Assembly: GCA_947053545.1 (NCBI GenBank) | Contig: CAMRSY010000003.1 | Span: 25,114 to 89,113 of the forward strand | Source: an uncultured Clostridia bacterium | GTDB taxonomy: Bacteria > Bacillota > Clostridia > Christensenellales > Borkfalkiaceae | Direction of reading: 5' to 3' | DNA length: 64,000 nucleotides | In this document: positions 47,553 through 56,934 of the stretch, one piece after another | How positions within the stretch are numbered: position 1 is the stretch's first letter | How the letters are laid out: each line of letters opens with the position of its first letter | Program-made: the position numbers and the translations under genes | Notes under the pieces: generated by a model | Told to the model about the DNA's origin: nothing | The model's input: only the letters and a program-made list of their open reading frames with translations | Database searches by the model: none

Positions 47553-48434
47553 ATGAAAGGAATAATTTTAGCCGGAGGATCGGGCACAAGGCTTTATCCG
47601 CTTACCAAAGTAACAAGCAAGCAGCTTTTGCCCGTTTACGACAAACCTATGATATATTATCCGTTGTCAACGCTTATGCTGGCGGGTATCAGGGACATAT
47701 TAATTATTTCCACACCGGCGGATTTACCCAATTTTCAAAAACTTCTGGGCGACGGAAGCGATTTCGGATTAACGCTTTCATATAAAGAACAGCCCAGTCC
47801 CGACGGGCTTGCCCAGGCATTTTTATTAGGGGAAGAGTTTATAGGCGGCGAGCCGTGCGCAATGATACTGGGCGACAACATTTTTTACGGCGGCGGGCTT
47901 GGCGACAGATTGCGTGAAGCCGTTGCAAACGCGCGCAGCGGTTACGCCACTATTTTCGGATATTATGTTCAGGACCCCCAGCGGTTCGGTATTATGGAAT
48001 TCGAAGATGAAAGTAAAATAATTTCGGTTGAAGAAAAGCCGGAAAATCCCAAATCGAATTATGCGATTACCGGTTTGTATTTTTATCCTAAAGGCGTAAG
48101 CGAAATGGCAAGCCAGGTTAAAAAATCGGATAGGGGAGAGTACGAAATAACTACTCTCAACGAAATGTATCTCCAAAAAAATTTGTTGCGTGGAATTGTG
48201 CTGGGGCGCGGATTTGCCTGGCTTGATACGGGCACTATGGACAGCCTTATCGAAGCTTCCGAATTTGTTCGTATGCTGGAAAAAAGGCAGGGGGTTAAAA
48301 TTTCCGCTATCGAAGAAATAGCCTATCGTAAAGATTGGATAACAAAGGAACAGCTTTTAAGCTCCGCCGAAAAATACGGCAAGTCGCCCTATGGCGAACA
48401 TTTGAAAAACGTTTCGGAAGGTAAAATATTATGA
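47553..48434 (+). CDS. rfbA: Glucose-1-phosphate thymidylyltransferase
   Basis: RfbA makes dTDP-glucose, the first step to dTDP-L-rhamnose. The 293-residue protein starts [18 protein letters not shown] and has [27 protein letters not shown] and the late [21 protein letters not shown] precedes the ATG. It opens the rfbACBD block and overlaps rfbC by 4 nt. Confidence 0.98.
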   Translation: MKGIILAGGSGTRLYPLTKVTSKQLLPVYDKPMIYYPLSTLMLAGIRDILIISTPADLPNFQKLLGDGSDFGLTLSYKEQPSPDGLAQAFLLGEEFIGGEPCAMILGDNIFYGGGLGDRLREAVANARSGYATIFGYYVQDPQRFGIMEFEDESKIISVEEKPENPKSNYAITGLYFYPKGVSEMASQVKKSDRGEYEITTLNEMYLQKNLLRGIVLGRGFAWLDTGTMDSLIEASEFVRMLEKRQGVKISAIEEIAYRKDWITKEQLLSSAEKYGKSPYGEHLKNVSEGKIL

Positions 48435-48988
48435 GTAAATTCACTTTTGTAAATACCGCTATCGAGGGGGTATATATAATAGAGTCCACGGTATACGGCG
48501 ACGACAGGGGATATTTTACCGAAACATATAACGAAAACGAGTTTAAAGCCAACGGATTGAATTATACCTTTGTTCAGGATAATCAGTCTAAAAGTAAAAA
48601 GGGCGTTTTGCGCGGATTGCATTTTCAAAAAACCTATCCGCAGGCAAAACTTGTGCGCGTGTTGGAAGGCGAGGTTTTCGACGTTGCGGTGGACTTGCGT
48701 AAAGGCAGTAAAACTTACGGCAAATGGGCGGGTGTAATTCTTTCGGGTGAAAACAAGAAGCAGTTTATAATTCCGCGCGGTTTTGCCCACGGTTTTTATG
48801 TGCTGTCCGAAACCGCCACGTTCTGCTACAAATGCGACGAATTTTATCATCCGGAGGACGAGGGCGGCATTATTTGGAACGACCCCGACATTGCAATCGA
48901 TTGGGGAGACGTAACGGGCGTGCTGTTAAGCGAAAAGGATAAAAATCACAAAACGTTAAAAGAAAGCAAGGCGGTATTCGATTTATGA
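48431..48988 (+). CDS. rfbC: dTDP-4-dehydrorhamnose 3,5-epimerase
   Basis: RfbC epimerises dTDP-4-keto-6-deoxyglucose at C3 and C5. The 185-residue cupin shows [30 protein letters not shown] (catalytic His) and [13 protein letters not shown]. It overlaps rfbA and rfbB by 4 nt each. Confidence 0.98.
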   Translation: MSKFTFVNTAIEGVYIIESTVYGDDRGYFTETYNENEFKANGLNYTFVQDNQSKSKKGVLRGLHFQKTYPQAKLVRVLEGEVFDVAVDLRKGSKTYGKWAGVILSGENKKQFIIPRGFAHGFYVLSETATFCYKCDEFYHPEDEGGIIWNDPDIAIDWGDVTGVLLSEKDKNHKTLKESKAVFDL

Positions 48989-50013
48989 AAAAAACAATTC
49001 TGGTAACGGGCGGCGCGGGGTTTATAGGCAGTAATTTTATTTTTCATATGCTTGAAACCTATCCCGACTATAAAATAGTTTGCGTAGACAAACTTACCTA
49101 TGCGGGCAATCTTTCAACGCTTAAAAGCGTGCTGTACAACCCGCGTTTCCGCTTTGTTAAGGCGGACATTTGCGACAGGGAAACAATTTTTAAGGTCTTT
49201 GAAGAAGAAAAGCCCGATACCGTCGTCAACTTTGCGGCTGAAAGCCACGTTGACAGAAGCATAGAGCAGCCTGAAATATTTTTAAAGACTAACATAATAG
49301 GCACGGCAACGTTAATGGACGCCTGCCGCAAGTACGGCGTTTCGCGTTATCATCAGGTATCAACCGACGAGGTTTACGGCGATTTACCTTTGGACAGACC
49401 CGACTTGTTTTTCACCGAACAAACTCCTTTGCATACAAGCAGTCCGTACTCGTCAAGCAAGGCGGGCGCCGATTTGCTTGTTCTGGCATATTACCGCACT
49501 TACGGATTGCCGGTAACAATCAGCCGTTGTTCCAACAACTACGGACCGTATCATTTTCCCGAAAAACTTATTCCTTTAATGATAGCAAACGCATTAAACG
49601 ACAGACCGTTGCCCGTTTACGGAAACGGCGAAAACGTGCGCGACTGGCTGTATGTGGAAGACCATTGCAAAGCGATAGATTTGATTATTCATAAAGGCAG
49701 GGTCGGGGAGGTTTACAACGTCGGCGGTCACAACGAAATGAAAAATATCGACATTGTAAAACTGATTTGTAAAGAACTGGGCAAGCCGGAAAGCCTTATT
49801 ACTTACGTTGCGGACAGAAAAGGGCACGATTTGCGTTATGCTATAGACCCTGAAAAAATTCACAGCGAACTTGGTTGGCTGCCCGAAACAAAATTTGCGG
49901 ACGGAATTAAAAAGACGGTTAAATGGTATTTGGATAACCGCGGCTGGTGGGAAGAAATAATTTCGGGCGAATATAAAAATTATTACGAAAAAATGTACGG
50001 TAACAGAAAATGA
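48985..50013 (+). CDS. rfbB: dTDP-glucose 4,6-dehydratase
   Basis: RfbB forms dTDP-4-keto-6-deoxyglucose. The 342-residue extended SDR has VTGGAGFIGSNF (NAD-binding), AAESHVDRSI, STDEVYGDL and YSSSKAGADLL (catalytic YxxxK). Its product can go to rhamnose through rfbC and rfbD, or to an aminosugar through the DegT aminotransferase at 56931. Confidence 0.98.
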   Translation: MKKTILVTGGAGFIGSNFIFHMLETYPDYKIVCVDKLTYAGNLSTLKSVLYNPRFRFVKADICDRETIFKVFEEEKPDTVVNFAAESHVDRSIEQPEIFLKTNIIGTATLMDACRKYGVSRYHQVSTDEVYGDLPLDRPDLFFTEQTPLHTSSPYSSSKAGADLLVLAYYRTYGLPVTISRCSNNYGPYHFPEKLIPLMIANALNDRPLPVYGNGENVRDWLYVEDHCKAIDLIIHKGRVGEVYNVGGHNEMKNIDIVKLICKELGKPESLITYVADRKGHDLRYAIDPEKIHSELGWLPETKFADGIKKTVKWYLDNRGWWEEIISGEYKNYYEKMYGNRK

Positions 50014-50873
50014 AGGTATTGGTAACCGGCGCTAACGGACAACTCGGGTTCGATTGCGTAAACGAACTTAATAAACGCGGTCATACGGCAGTAGGCGTAG
50101 ATATAGCTGAAATGGATATAACCGACGGGGCGAGCGTTGCCGGCGTTATGCGCAAAGTCAGCCCCGACGCGGTTATTCATTGTGCGGCATGGACGGCGGT
50201 TGACGCGGCGGAAGCGGAAGAAAACAAACAAAAAGTTTATGCCGTAAACGTTAAAGGCACCGAAAATATTGCGTTGCAGTGTAAAGAGTTAAACTGCAAA
50301 ATGATTTACGTTTCAACCGACTACGTATTCGACGGAAGCGGCTGCGAACCGTGGCAGGCTGATTGCAAAAATTTCAGTCCGCTGGGTTGGTACGGTGAAA
50401 CCAAACTGGAAGGCGAACTTACGGTTTCAAATTTGCTGACAAAATACTTTATAGTGCGTACGGCGTGGGCTTTCGGAGAACACGGCAATAATTTTGTTAA
50501 AACTATGATAAAGCTGGGCAAATCGCAAAACGAAATACGCGTTGTAAACGATCAAATAGGTACGCCCACGTATACTTTCGACCTTGCGCGTTTGCTTGTG
50601 GATATGCTTGAATCGGACAGGTACGGTTATTACCATGCAACTAACGAAGGCGGTTATATCAGTTGGGCCGACTTTGCAAAAGAAATTTTCAGGGTAGTGG
50701 GGCTGAAAACAAAAGTTATACCGGTAACGACCGAAGAATACGGAAGCAAGGCGTTGCGGCCGAAAAACAGCAGATTGGATAAATCAAAATTAGTGCAAAA
50801 CGGATTTAGCCGTTTGCCCGTATGGGAAATTTCACTTAAAGCATATCTGAAGAATATCAACGAAATTGAGTAG
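50010..50873 (+). CDS. rfbD: dTDP-4-dehydrorhamnose reductase
   Basis: RfbD reduces the 4-keto group to give dTDP-L-rhamnose. The 287-residue SDR has VTGANGQLGFDC, STDYVFDG, YGETKLEGE and RTAWAFGEHGNNFVKTM. It completes the rhamnose pathway and overlaps rfbB by 4 nt. Confidence 0.97.
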   Translation: MKVLVTGANGQLGFDCVNELNKRGHTAVGVDIAEMDITDGASVAGVMRKVSPDAVIHCAAWTAVDAAEAEENKQKVYAVNVKGTENIALQCKELNCKMIYVSTDYVFDGSGCEPWQADCKNFSPLGWYGETKLEGELTVSNLLTKYFIVRTAWAFGEHGNNFVKTMIKLGKSQNEIRVVNDQIGTPTYTFDLARLLVDMLESDRYGYYHATNEGGYISWADFAKEIFRVVGLKTKVIPVTTEEYGSKALRPKNSRLDKSKLVQNGFSRLPVWEISLKAYLKNINEIE

Positions 50874-50894
50874 TTATTAAAGGTGTATCGTAAT

Positions 50895-51815
50895 ATGAAC
50901 AATATTTATGTAAGGGTGCGCGGAGGATTGGGCAACCAGTTGTTTCAGTACTCGTATGCCATTGCTCTTCAAAAAGTTAATCCCAATTACAAAATAATAC
51001 TCGATGCAAAGGAATACGACGATTATTATTGGCCGTTTCAGCTTAACGAATACGTTACGGACGGTACAGAGGTCAGCTACGGTAAAAAACTTAAATGCGA
51101 CGCGTCGATGCGCTTTTTTCACTTGTATCAGTTTTTGTATTCCAGAATAAAGAAACACACTTACGTTACCTCGGAACGGCTTATAAAAAAAGGTAAGCTT
51201 TATAGCGGTACTTTCAGCCCCCAAATAAGAAAGTACGATGGTAAAGATATATATGTGTACGGTTATTTTCAGGACGCGGCAATTTTGCAGCCGCTGCGCG
51301 AAGAACTGGCGGAAATAATAAAGTTAAAAAATTTTAGCGAAAAGGTTAGCGTATATAAAAAAAATATAGGACCTGCCGCGGTTGCTGTTTCCGTGCGCGT
51401 GGCAAGAAAGGAAGAGCTTGCCAACGGCGAAAAATACGTTTACGACGGAGCGGAATATTATAAAAACTGTCTGGCTTTAATCAAGCAAAAGAGGGGGGAA
51501 ATTCAACCCGTAGTTTTTTCAAACGACGTGGAGCGTATTAAAAGCGAAGCGTGGTTCGACGATATAGGCAAAGATATCATATATATAGAAAACTGTTCGG
51601 CAACCGAACAACTTGAAATAATGAAAAATTGCAACGATTTTGTTTTGGCTAACAGTACCTTTTCGTGGTGGGGGGCATTCCTCGGCGCAGCGGGAAAAGA
51701 CAGCATAATTTATGCGCCTAAAATTTGGTACGAAGGCGAAGACGTAAGCGATACAAAGCTAATGTTCGACGGAATGAAAATTTACGGGGCGGATAACGGA
51801 GAAGGCAATAAATGA
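50895..51815 (+). CDS. GT11-like glycosyltransferase (alpha-1,2-fucosyltransferase family)
   Basis: The 306-residue protein opens with VRVRGGLGNQLFQYSYA, the signature of GT11, and carries NSTFSWWGAFLG near the C-terminus. The usual GDP-fucose-binding HxRRxDY motif is not clear: the matching place reads VSVRVARKEEL. The donor may therefore not be GDP-fucose, and no fucose synthesis genes are in the window. I chose the ATG at 50895 after AAAGGTG rather than a GTG at 50883. It overlaps the phosphonate gene by 4 nt. Confidence 0.85.
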   Translation: MNNIYVRVRGGLGNQLFQYSYAIALQKVNPNYKIILDAKEYDDYYWPFQLNEYVTDGTEVSYGKKLKCDASMRFFHLYQFLYSRIKKHTYVTSERLIKKGKLYSGTFSPQIRKYDGKDIYVYGYFQDAAILQPLREELAEIIKLKNFSEKVSVYKKNIGPAAVAVSVRVARKEELANGEKYVYDGAEYYKNCLALIKQKRGEIQPVVFSNDVERIKSEAWFDDIGKDIIYIENCSATEQLEIMKNCNDFVLANSTFSWWGAFLGAAGKDSIIYAPKIWYEGEDVSDTKLMFDGMKIYGADNGEGNK

Positions 51816-53812
51816 AAGCGCTTATATTAAACTCGGGATTAGGTCACCGCATGGGTGACATTACAAAAAATCACCCAAAATGCCTAACGGAAATTTCGCA
51901 GAACGAAACTATTTTAAGCAGGCAGTTAAAATTAATTGTAAAAGCCGGTATTAAAGACGTCGTAATAACGACTGGTTACTACGACGGCGTGCTTGTAAAT
52001 TATTGCAAAGAGCTTAAACTGCCGTTAAACGTTCAGTTTATTAAAAATCCCTTATACGATAAAACTAACTATATCTATTCGATATACTGCGCAAAAGAAT
52101 GTCTTGACGACGATATTTTGCTGATGCACGGCGATTTGGTTTTCGACGAAAATGTGTTGACCGACGTAATTAATTCGTCCGAAAGTTGTATGACGGTAAG
52201 CACAACTGTTCCGGTTCCGGAAAAAGATTTCAAAGCTGTTATCAAAAAAGGTTTAATAACTAAGATTGGAGTGGAATTTTTCGATAATGCATTGGCGGCG
52301 CAGCCTCTGTACAAAATTTTAAAAAGCGACTGGGCGGTATGGCTTAATAAAATATGCGAATTTTGCGAAAACAAGCAGGTAAACTGCTATGCAGAAAACG
52401 CGTTTAACCAAATTTCGGATAAGTGTGCTATTGCGCCTCTCGACGTAAAAAACCGACTTTGCGGAGAAATTGATACGCCTGAGGATTTGGAGGTTATAAA
52501 GAAAATGTTGCAACAACAAAAAACCGTTTATATGTGTTTTTCAACCGATATGGTTCACAGCGGTCATATCGACATAATACGTAAAGCTGAAAAGCTTGGC
52601 AGACTTATTATAGGCGTATTGTCCGACGAAGCCGTTGCAAGTTATAAAAGATTTCCTCTGCTTCCTTTTGCAGAAAGGAAATCGCTGTTCGAAAACATTA
52701 AAGGCGTAAGCGAGGTTGTGGAACAGAAAGATTTAAGCTATAGCGAAATAATAAAAAAGTACAAGCCCGACTATGTCGTGCACGGTGACGACTGGCGCGA
52801 GGGATTTCAAAAACCCGTCCGCGAAGAGGTGATATCGCTTCTTAAAAAATATGGCGGCGAACTGGTGGAATTTCCTTATTCCAGAGATGATAAGTTCGAC
52901 GAATTGGAACGGCGCTCGCGAGAGCAGCTTGCAATGCCTGACGCACGCCGTAAAAGATTAAAAAAATTGCTTGCCATGAAAGGGCAGATTAACGCTATTG
53001 AAACTCACAGCGGCATAACGGGGCTGATTGCTGAGAAGACAACTGTTTTGCAGGATGGAAAAACCTATCAGTTCGACGCAATGTGGGTGTCAAGTCTTTG
53101 CGATTCTACGGCTAAAGGTAAGCCGGATATCGAGCTTGTGGATATGACTTCGCGTTTCAGAACGGTAGATGATATAATGGAGGTTACAACAAAACCTATC
53201 ATTTTCGACGGCGACACCGGCGGACTTACCGAGCACTTTGTTTATACGGTAAAAACATTGGAGCGAATGGGCGTTTCGATGATAATTATCGAAGATAAAA
53301 CCGGGCTTAAAAGAAACTCGCTGTTCGGTACCGAAGTTAAGCAAACTCAGGACTCAATAGAAAATTTCAGTATGAAAATTGCGGCGGGGAAGCGGGCGCA
53401 AAAGACAAAAGATTTTATGATATGCGCTCGTATCGAAAGCTTAATTTTAGAGCAGGGTATGAACGACGCTTTAAACCGCGCGTATGCGTTCGTATCCGCG
53501 GGTGCCGACGCCGTTATGATTCATAGTAGAAAAAAGGACCCTGCGGAGATATTCGAATTTGTTGAAAAATTCCGCTTAAAAAATACGGTTACGCCTATAG
53601 TTGTCGTGCCTACTTCGTTTAATACGGTTACGGAAGAAGAATTTAAAAAGAGGGGCGTAAACGTCGTCATATACGCCAACCAGCTTACGCGCAGCGGTTT
53701 TCCTGCTATGCAGAATACCGCAAAAACAATTTTAACAAATCACAGGGCAAAGGAAGCCGACGATGCGTGTATGCCCATAAAGGATATAATAACTCTTATT
53801 CCGGAGGAATAA
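51812..53812 (+). CDS. Three-domain fusion: LicC-like NTase, cytidylyltransferase, PEP mutase
   Basis: The 666-residue protein should make and activate a phosphonate. Domain 1 (about 1-230) is a LicC/PntC-like nucleotidyltransferase (MKALILNSGLGHRMG, HGDLVFDENV). Domain 2 (about 235-365) is a glycerol-3-phosphate-cytidylyltransferase-like domain with HSGH at 249-252 and VVHGDDW. Domain 3 (about 380-666) is phosphoenolpyruvate mutase, which forms the C-P bond of phosphonopyruvate. Its diagnostic EDK-x5-NS motif is EDKTGLKRNS at 494-503, with FDGDTGG before it. Domains 2 and 3 match the architecture of Fom1 of fosfomycin biosynthesis, which makes CMP-hydroxyethylphosphonate. The RTxGISTT loop of TagD-like enzymes is not evident. 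The ATG overlaps the preceding stop. Confidence 0.92.
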   Translation: MKALILNSGLGHRMGDITKNHPKCLTEISQNETILSRQLKLIVKAGIKDVVITTGYYDGVLVNYCKELKLPLNVQFIKNPLYDKTNYIYSIYCAKECLDDDILLMHGDLVFDENVLTDVINSSESCMTVSTTVPVPEKDFKAVIKKGLITKIGVEFFDNALAAQPLYKILKSDWAVWLNKICEFCENKQVNCYAENAFNQISDKCAIAPLDVKNRLCGEIDTPEDLEVIKKMLQQQKTVYMCFSTDMVHSGHIDIIRKAEKLGRLIIGVLSDEAVASYKRFPLLPFAERKSLFENIKGVSEVVEQKDLSYSEIIKKYKPDYVVHGDDWREGFQKPVREEVISLLKKYGGELVEFPYSRDDKFDELERRSREQLAMPDARRKRLKKLLAMKGQINAIETHSGITGLIAEKTTVLQDGKTYQFDAMWVSSLCDSTAKGKPDIELVDMTSRFRTVDDIMEVTTKPIIFDGDTGGLTEHFVYTVKTLERMGVSMIIIEDKTGLKRNSLFGTEVKQTQDSIENFSMKIAAGKRAQKTKDFMICARIESLILEQGMNDALNRAYAFVSAGADAVMIHSRKKDPAEIFEFVEKFRLKNTVTPIVVVPTSFNTVTEEEFKKRGVNVVIYANQLTRSGFPAMQNTAKTILTNHRAKEADDACMPIKDIITLIPEE

Positions 53813-53813
53813 T

Positions 53814-54920
53814 TTGAAGCAGAAAATTATAAGCGGCTATAACGTTTGCCGTAATCTGGGTGAAATTTTAAACGAGTTTGCAGGGCGCAAAATAATGCTT
53901 GTCTGCGATTCGGCTTTTAAATATCTTAATCTTAAAGAGGTTATCGACAGGCTGCCGAATATTATAATTAATTTCGACGGGTTTAAACCTAATCCCGATT
54001 ACTACGACGTTTGCAAAGGCGTGGAAATTTTTCGCGGTTGCGGGTGCGACTCTGTCATAGCTTTGGGCGGAGGCAGTGCCATAGACGTTGCAAAATGTAT
54101 AAAACTTTTTTCTGTTCTGTCTCCTCAAAAAAATTATCTGGAACAAAATTTTGTTGAAAGTAATGTTCCTCTGATGGCAATTCCTACCACAGCGGGAACG
54201 GGTAGCGAATCTACAAAATTTGCCGTAGTTTACTTTAACGAAAAAAAATTTTCGGTAGAAAGTGCAAGTATTTTGCCCGATATCGTAATTTTGGACCATT
54301 CGTTGTTGAATACGTTGCCTCTGTACCAAAAAAAATGCACATTGTTAGACGCATTGTGCCACGGAATCGAATCGTGGTGGTCAGTAAATTCTACCGACGA
54401 AAGCATAGAGTATTCGCGTTTGGCGGTCACGGAAATAATGAGGTGTAAAGACGGTTATTTCAACGGAATTTCCGCCGCGGCAGAAAGAATATTGCTTGCC
54501 GCCAATTACGCGGGTAGGGCGATAAACATAACAAAAACGACGGCTGCGCATGCAATGAGCTATAAATTGACCTCTTTATGTGCAATTCCTCACGGGCATG
54601 CCGTTGCTGTTTGCATTCCGCAGTTGTGGAAATTTATGTATCGCAATACCGGAAAATGTGTTGACGGCAGAGGTGCGGATTATCTTACCGGTATTTTCAA
54701 AGACATTGCAAACGCATTGGGGGAAGACAGCGTTGAAAACGGAATAGAGAAATTTGAAAAAATACTTGAAAGTTTGCTAATAACCGCCCCTTCGGTAAGT
54801 AAAAACGATTTGCAGGTTTTGGCGTCTTCGGTAAACGCGCAGAGATTGCAAAACAATCCCGTAAAACTTTCCGAAGAGGACTTGTTGAATTTATACAAAA
54901 AGATTTTGAAAGAGATATAG
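53814..54920 (+). CDS. Iron-dependent alcohol dehydrogenase, probable phosphonoacetaldehyde reductase
   Basis: The 368-residue group III (iron) alcohol dehydrogenase has GGGSAIDVAKC and PTTAGTGSESTKFAV for the cofactor, and metal ligands D179, H183 (LLDALCHGIES), H246 and H260 (IPHGHAV). Between a PEP mutase and a phosphonopyruvate decarboxylase, the natural substrate is phosphonoacetaldehyde, giving 2-hydroxyethylphosphonate as FomC, PhpC and DhpG do. It starts at TTG 53814 after GGAGGA. The substrate is inferred from context. Confidence 0.88.
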   Translation: MKQKIISGYNVCRNLGEILNEFAGRKIMLVCDSAFKYLNLKEVIDRLPNIIINFDGFKPNPDYYDVCKGVEIFRGCGCDSVIALGGGSAIDVAKCIKLFSVLSPQKNYLEQNFVESNVPLMAIPTTAGTGSESTKFAVVYFNEKKFSVESASILPDIVILDHSLLNTLPLYQKKCTLLDALCHGIESWWSVNSTDESIEYSRLAVTEIMRCKDGYFNGISAAAERILLAANYAGRAINITKTTAAHAMSYKLTSLCAIPHGHAVAVCIPQLWKFMYRNTGKCVDGRGADYLTGIFKDIANALGEDSVENGIEKFEKILESLLITAPSVSKNDLQVLASSVNAQRLQNNPVKLSEEDLLNLYKKILKEI

Positions 54921-54929
54921 AGGTTAAGT

Positions 54930-56042
54930 GTGAAACTCGATTTTTTACAACAGTTCGATTTTTTTACGGGTGTTCCCGATTCGCAGTTGCGCCCCTTATG
55001 CGATTATTTAATGGATAAGTACGGAACCGACCCGAACCATCACATTATCGCCGCAAACGAGGGAAACTGTACGGCTATTGCCGCAGGCTACTATCTGGCT
55101 ACGTCAAAAGTGCCTGTCGTGTATATGCAGAACAGCGGCGAAGGCAACATAATTAATCCCGTAGCGTCGCTTTTAAACGATAAGGTTTACGGAATACCCT
55201 GCTTATTTATCATAGGCTGGCGTGGCGAACCGAACGTTCACGACGAGCCTCAGCATATTTATCAGGGCGAGGTTACATTAAAATTGCTCGAAGATATGGG
55301 TATCGAGTATTTCGTGATAGACAGGGATACGCGTGAAGAGCAGATTAACAGCTGTCTTAAAAACTGGCAAGCTCTGTTAAACGCAGGTAAACAGGTTGCG
55401 TTTGTTGTTAAAAAGGGCGCTTTAAATTATGATAATAAAGTAAAGTATGAAAATTCCAACCTGCTTTCCCGCGAAGAAATAATCGGACATATCGTGTCGG
55501 TGAGCGGCAGCGACCCTGTCATTTCTACGACGGGCAAGGCCTCGCGCGAGCTGTTTGAAATTAGGGAAGCAAATAATCAGGGTCACGGTTACGACTTTTT
55601 AACCGTAGGGTCTATGGGGCACTGTTCGTCAATAGCTTTGGGTATTGCCGTAAATAAGCCCGAGAAAAAAATTTGGTGTATAGACGGCGACGGCGCCGTA
55701 TTGATGCATGCGGGGGCGATGGCAGTAATAGGTTCGGTTAAACCAAACAATTTGGTGCATATCGTACTTAATAACGGAGCGCACGAAACGGTAGGGGGTA
55801 TGCCTACCGTGGCAGGCAACGTCAATCTTGCCGAAATTGCAAAAACCTGCGGTTATGAAAGTTCGGTTAGAATTGCTGATTTAAATCAGCTTGACAAAGC
55901 ATTGCGGGAGGCAAAACACTCGGACGGGCTTTGTTTTATAGAAGTGTTATGCTCTATAGGTTCGCGAAGCGATTTGGGCAGACCCACAACAACGGCGGCG
56001 CAAAACAAGGCGGCTTTTATGAAAACTTTAGGAAATAACTGA
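54930..56042 (+). CDS. Phosphonopyruvate decarboxylase
   Basis: This thiamine-diphosphate enzyme decarboxylates phosphonopyruvate to phosphonoacetaldehyde, the irreversible step that pulls the PEP mutase reaction forward. The 370-residue protein begins with FDFFTGVPDSQLRPLCDYL (in two parts) and has the catalytic-Glu region AANEGNCTAIAAGYYL, the FIIGWRGEP block and the ThDP motif DGDGAVLMHAGAMAVIG near 252-268. The length matches Ppd/Fom2. The start is GTG 54930 after AGAGG. Confidence 0.95.
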   Translation: MKLDFLQQFDFFTGVPDSQLRPLCDYLMDKYGTDPNHHIIAANEGNCTAIAAGYYLATSKVPVVYMQNSGEGNIINPVASLLNDKVYGIPCLFIIGWRGEPNVHDEPQHIYQGEVTLKLLEDMGIEYFVIDRDTREEQINSCLKNWQALLNAGKQVAFVVKKGALNYDNKVKYENSNLLSREEIIGHIVSVSGSDPVISTTGKASRELFEIREANNQGHGYDFLTVGSMGHCSSIALGIAVNKPEKKIWCIDGDGAVLMHAGAMAVIGSVKPNNLVHIVLNNGAHETVGGMPTVAGNVNLAEIAKTCGYESSVRIADLNQLDKALREAKHSDGLCFIEVLCSIGSRSDLGRPTTTAAQNKAAFMKTLGNN

Positions 56043-56043
56043 A

Positions 56044-56934
56044 ATGAAAATTAAAAATTTTTCCGAATTTCAGCAGATTTTGCGCGCGATGACGTATTTT
56101 GTCGACGATTTTTGCAGAAACAACGGGATAAATTATACCGTAATTGACGGTACATTGTTGGGCGCAGTAAGGGGGAGCGACATAATTCCCTGGGACGGCG
56201 ACGTTGATATTGCGTTAACGCATACCGAGTTTGAAAAGTTGAAAAAAGCTTTCGAAAGTTATAATGGCAGATACTGCTTAAGCTATTTTCCCGATCATTT
56301 TTATAAAAAAGGCAAATATTACGGTTTAATTCACGCGCGTATTATCGATAAAAAGGCAACTAACCCTATGCTATGCATAGATGTTTTTACTATCGATTTT
56401 TTGGGCGACGATTATCAGAAGGCATTGCGCACCGTTGAAGAATATAAGCGCTTTGACAGAGAGGCGGAAAAGAGTATTTCCTTTCATTTGCCACCGATAA
56501 GAAAGAATAAACCGTTTATGGTAAATTGCAGAAATTTAATAATAGCCGTTTTGTATCCGTGTTTTTGGCTTTTATCTAAAATGCTTACGCCGAAATTCAA
56601 AAAAAATTATTCGCAATTTATCAAGGATAAAATATCGTTTGACGAATCAAGCAAATTTTATACTATTGAACCGTATTTCGGCAGATTCGGCGTGGAAGAA
56701 AACGATATTTTGAAAAACGGTTATATTGATTTACCGTTTTCCACTTTTAAGGTTATGGCGGTTGCCAATTACGAAACTTATTTAAAAAAGACTTACGGCA
56801 ACTATATGCAACTGCCTCCGCCCGAAAAGCGTGTGCCGTATCCTTCCGAAAAGGAACTTACAAACGGTAAAATTGAGATGGATGACGAGTTGAATTATCT
56901 GTTAAACTGCATTAAAGGAGAAAAAGATATATGA
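56044..56934 (+). CDS. LicD-family phosphotransferase
   Basis: The 296-residue protein has the LicD nucleotidyltransferase-fold signature INYTVIDGTLLGAVRGSDII and PWDGDVDIAL, with the metal-binding DGDVD. LicD proteins transfer phosphocholine or other phospho-alcohol groups from CDP donors to glycans. No choline kinase is present here, and the three genes before it make a CMP-activatable phosphonate. The best guess is transfer of hydroxyethylphosphonate to the polysaccharide. A hydrophobic stretch at about 158-180 may tether it to the membrane. Confidence 0.85.
   Translation: MKIKNFSEFQQILRAMTYFVDDFCRNNGINYTVIDGTLLGAVRGSDIIPWDGDVDIALTHTEFEKLKKAFESYNGRYCLSYFPDHFYKKGKYYGLIHARIIDKKATNPMLCIDVFTIDFLGDDYQKALRTVEEYKRFDREAEKSISFHLPPIRKNKPFMVNCRNLIIAVLYPCFWLLSKMLTPKFKKNYSQFIKDKISFDESSKFYTIEPYFGRFGVEENDILKNGYIDLPFSTFKVMAVANYETYLKKTYGNYMQLPPPEKRVPYPSEKELTNGKIEMDDELNYLLNCIKGEKDI

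Noticed and set aside
51812-56934. Complete fosfomycin or other antibiotic phosphonate cluster
   Set aside because: No Fom3-type radical SAM methyltransferase, Fom4-type epoxidase or self-resistance kinase is present. The setting is a polysaccharide operon, so decoration of a glycan fits better.
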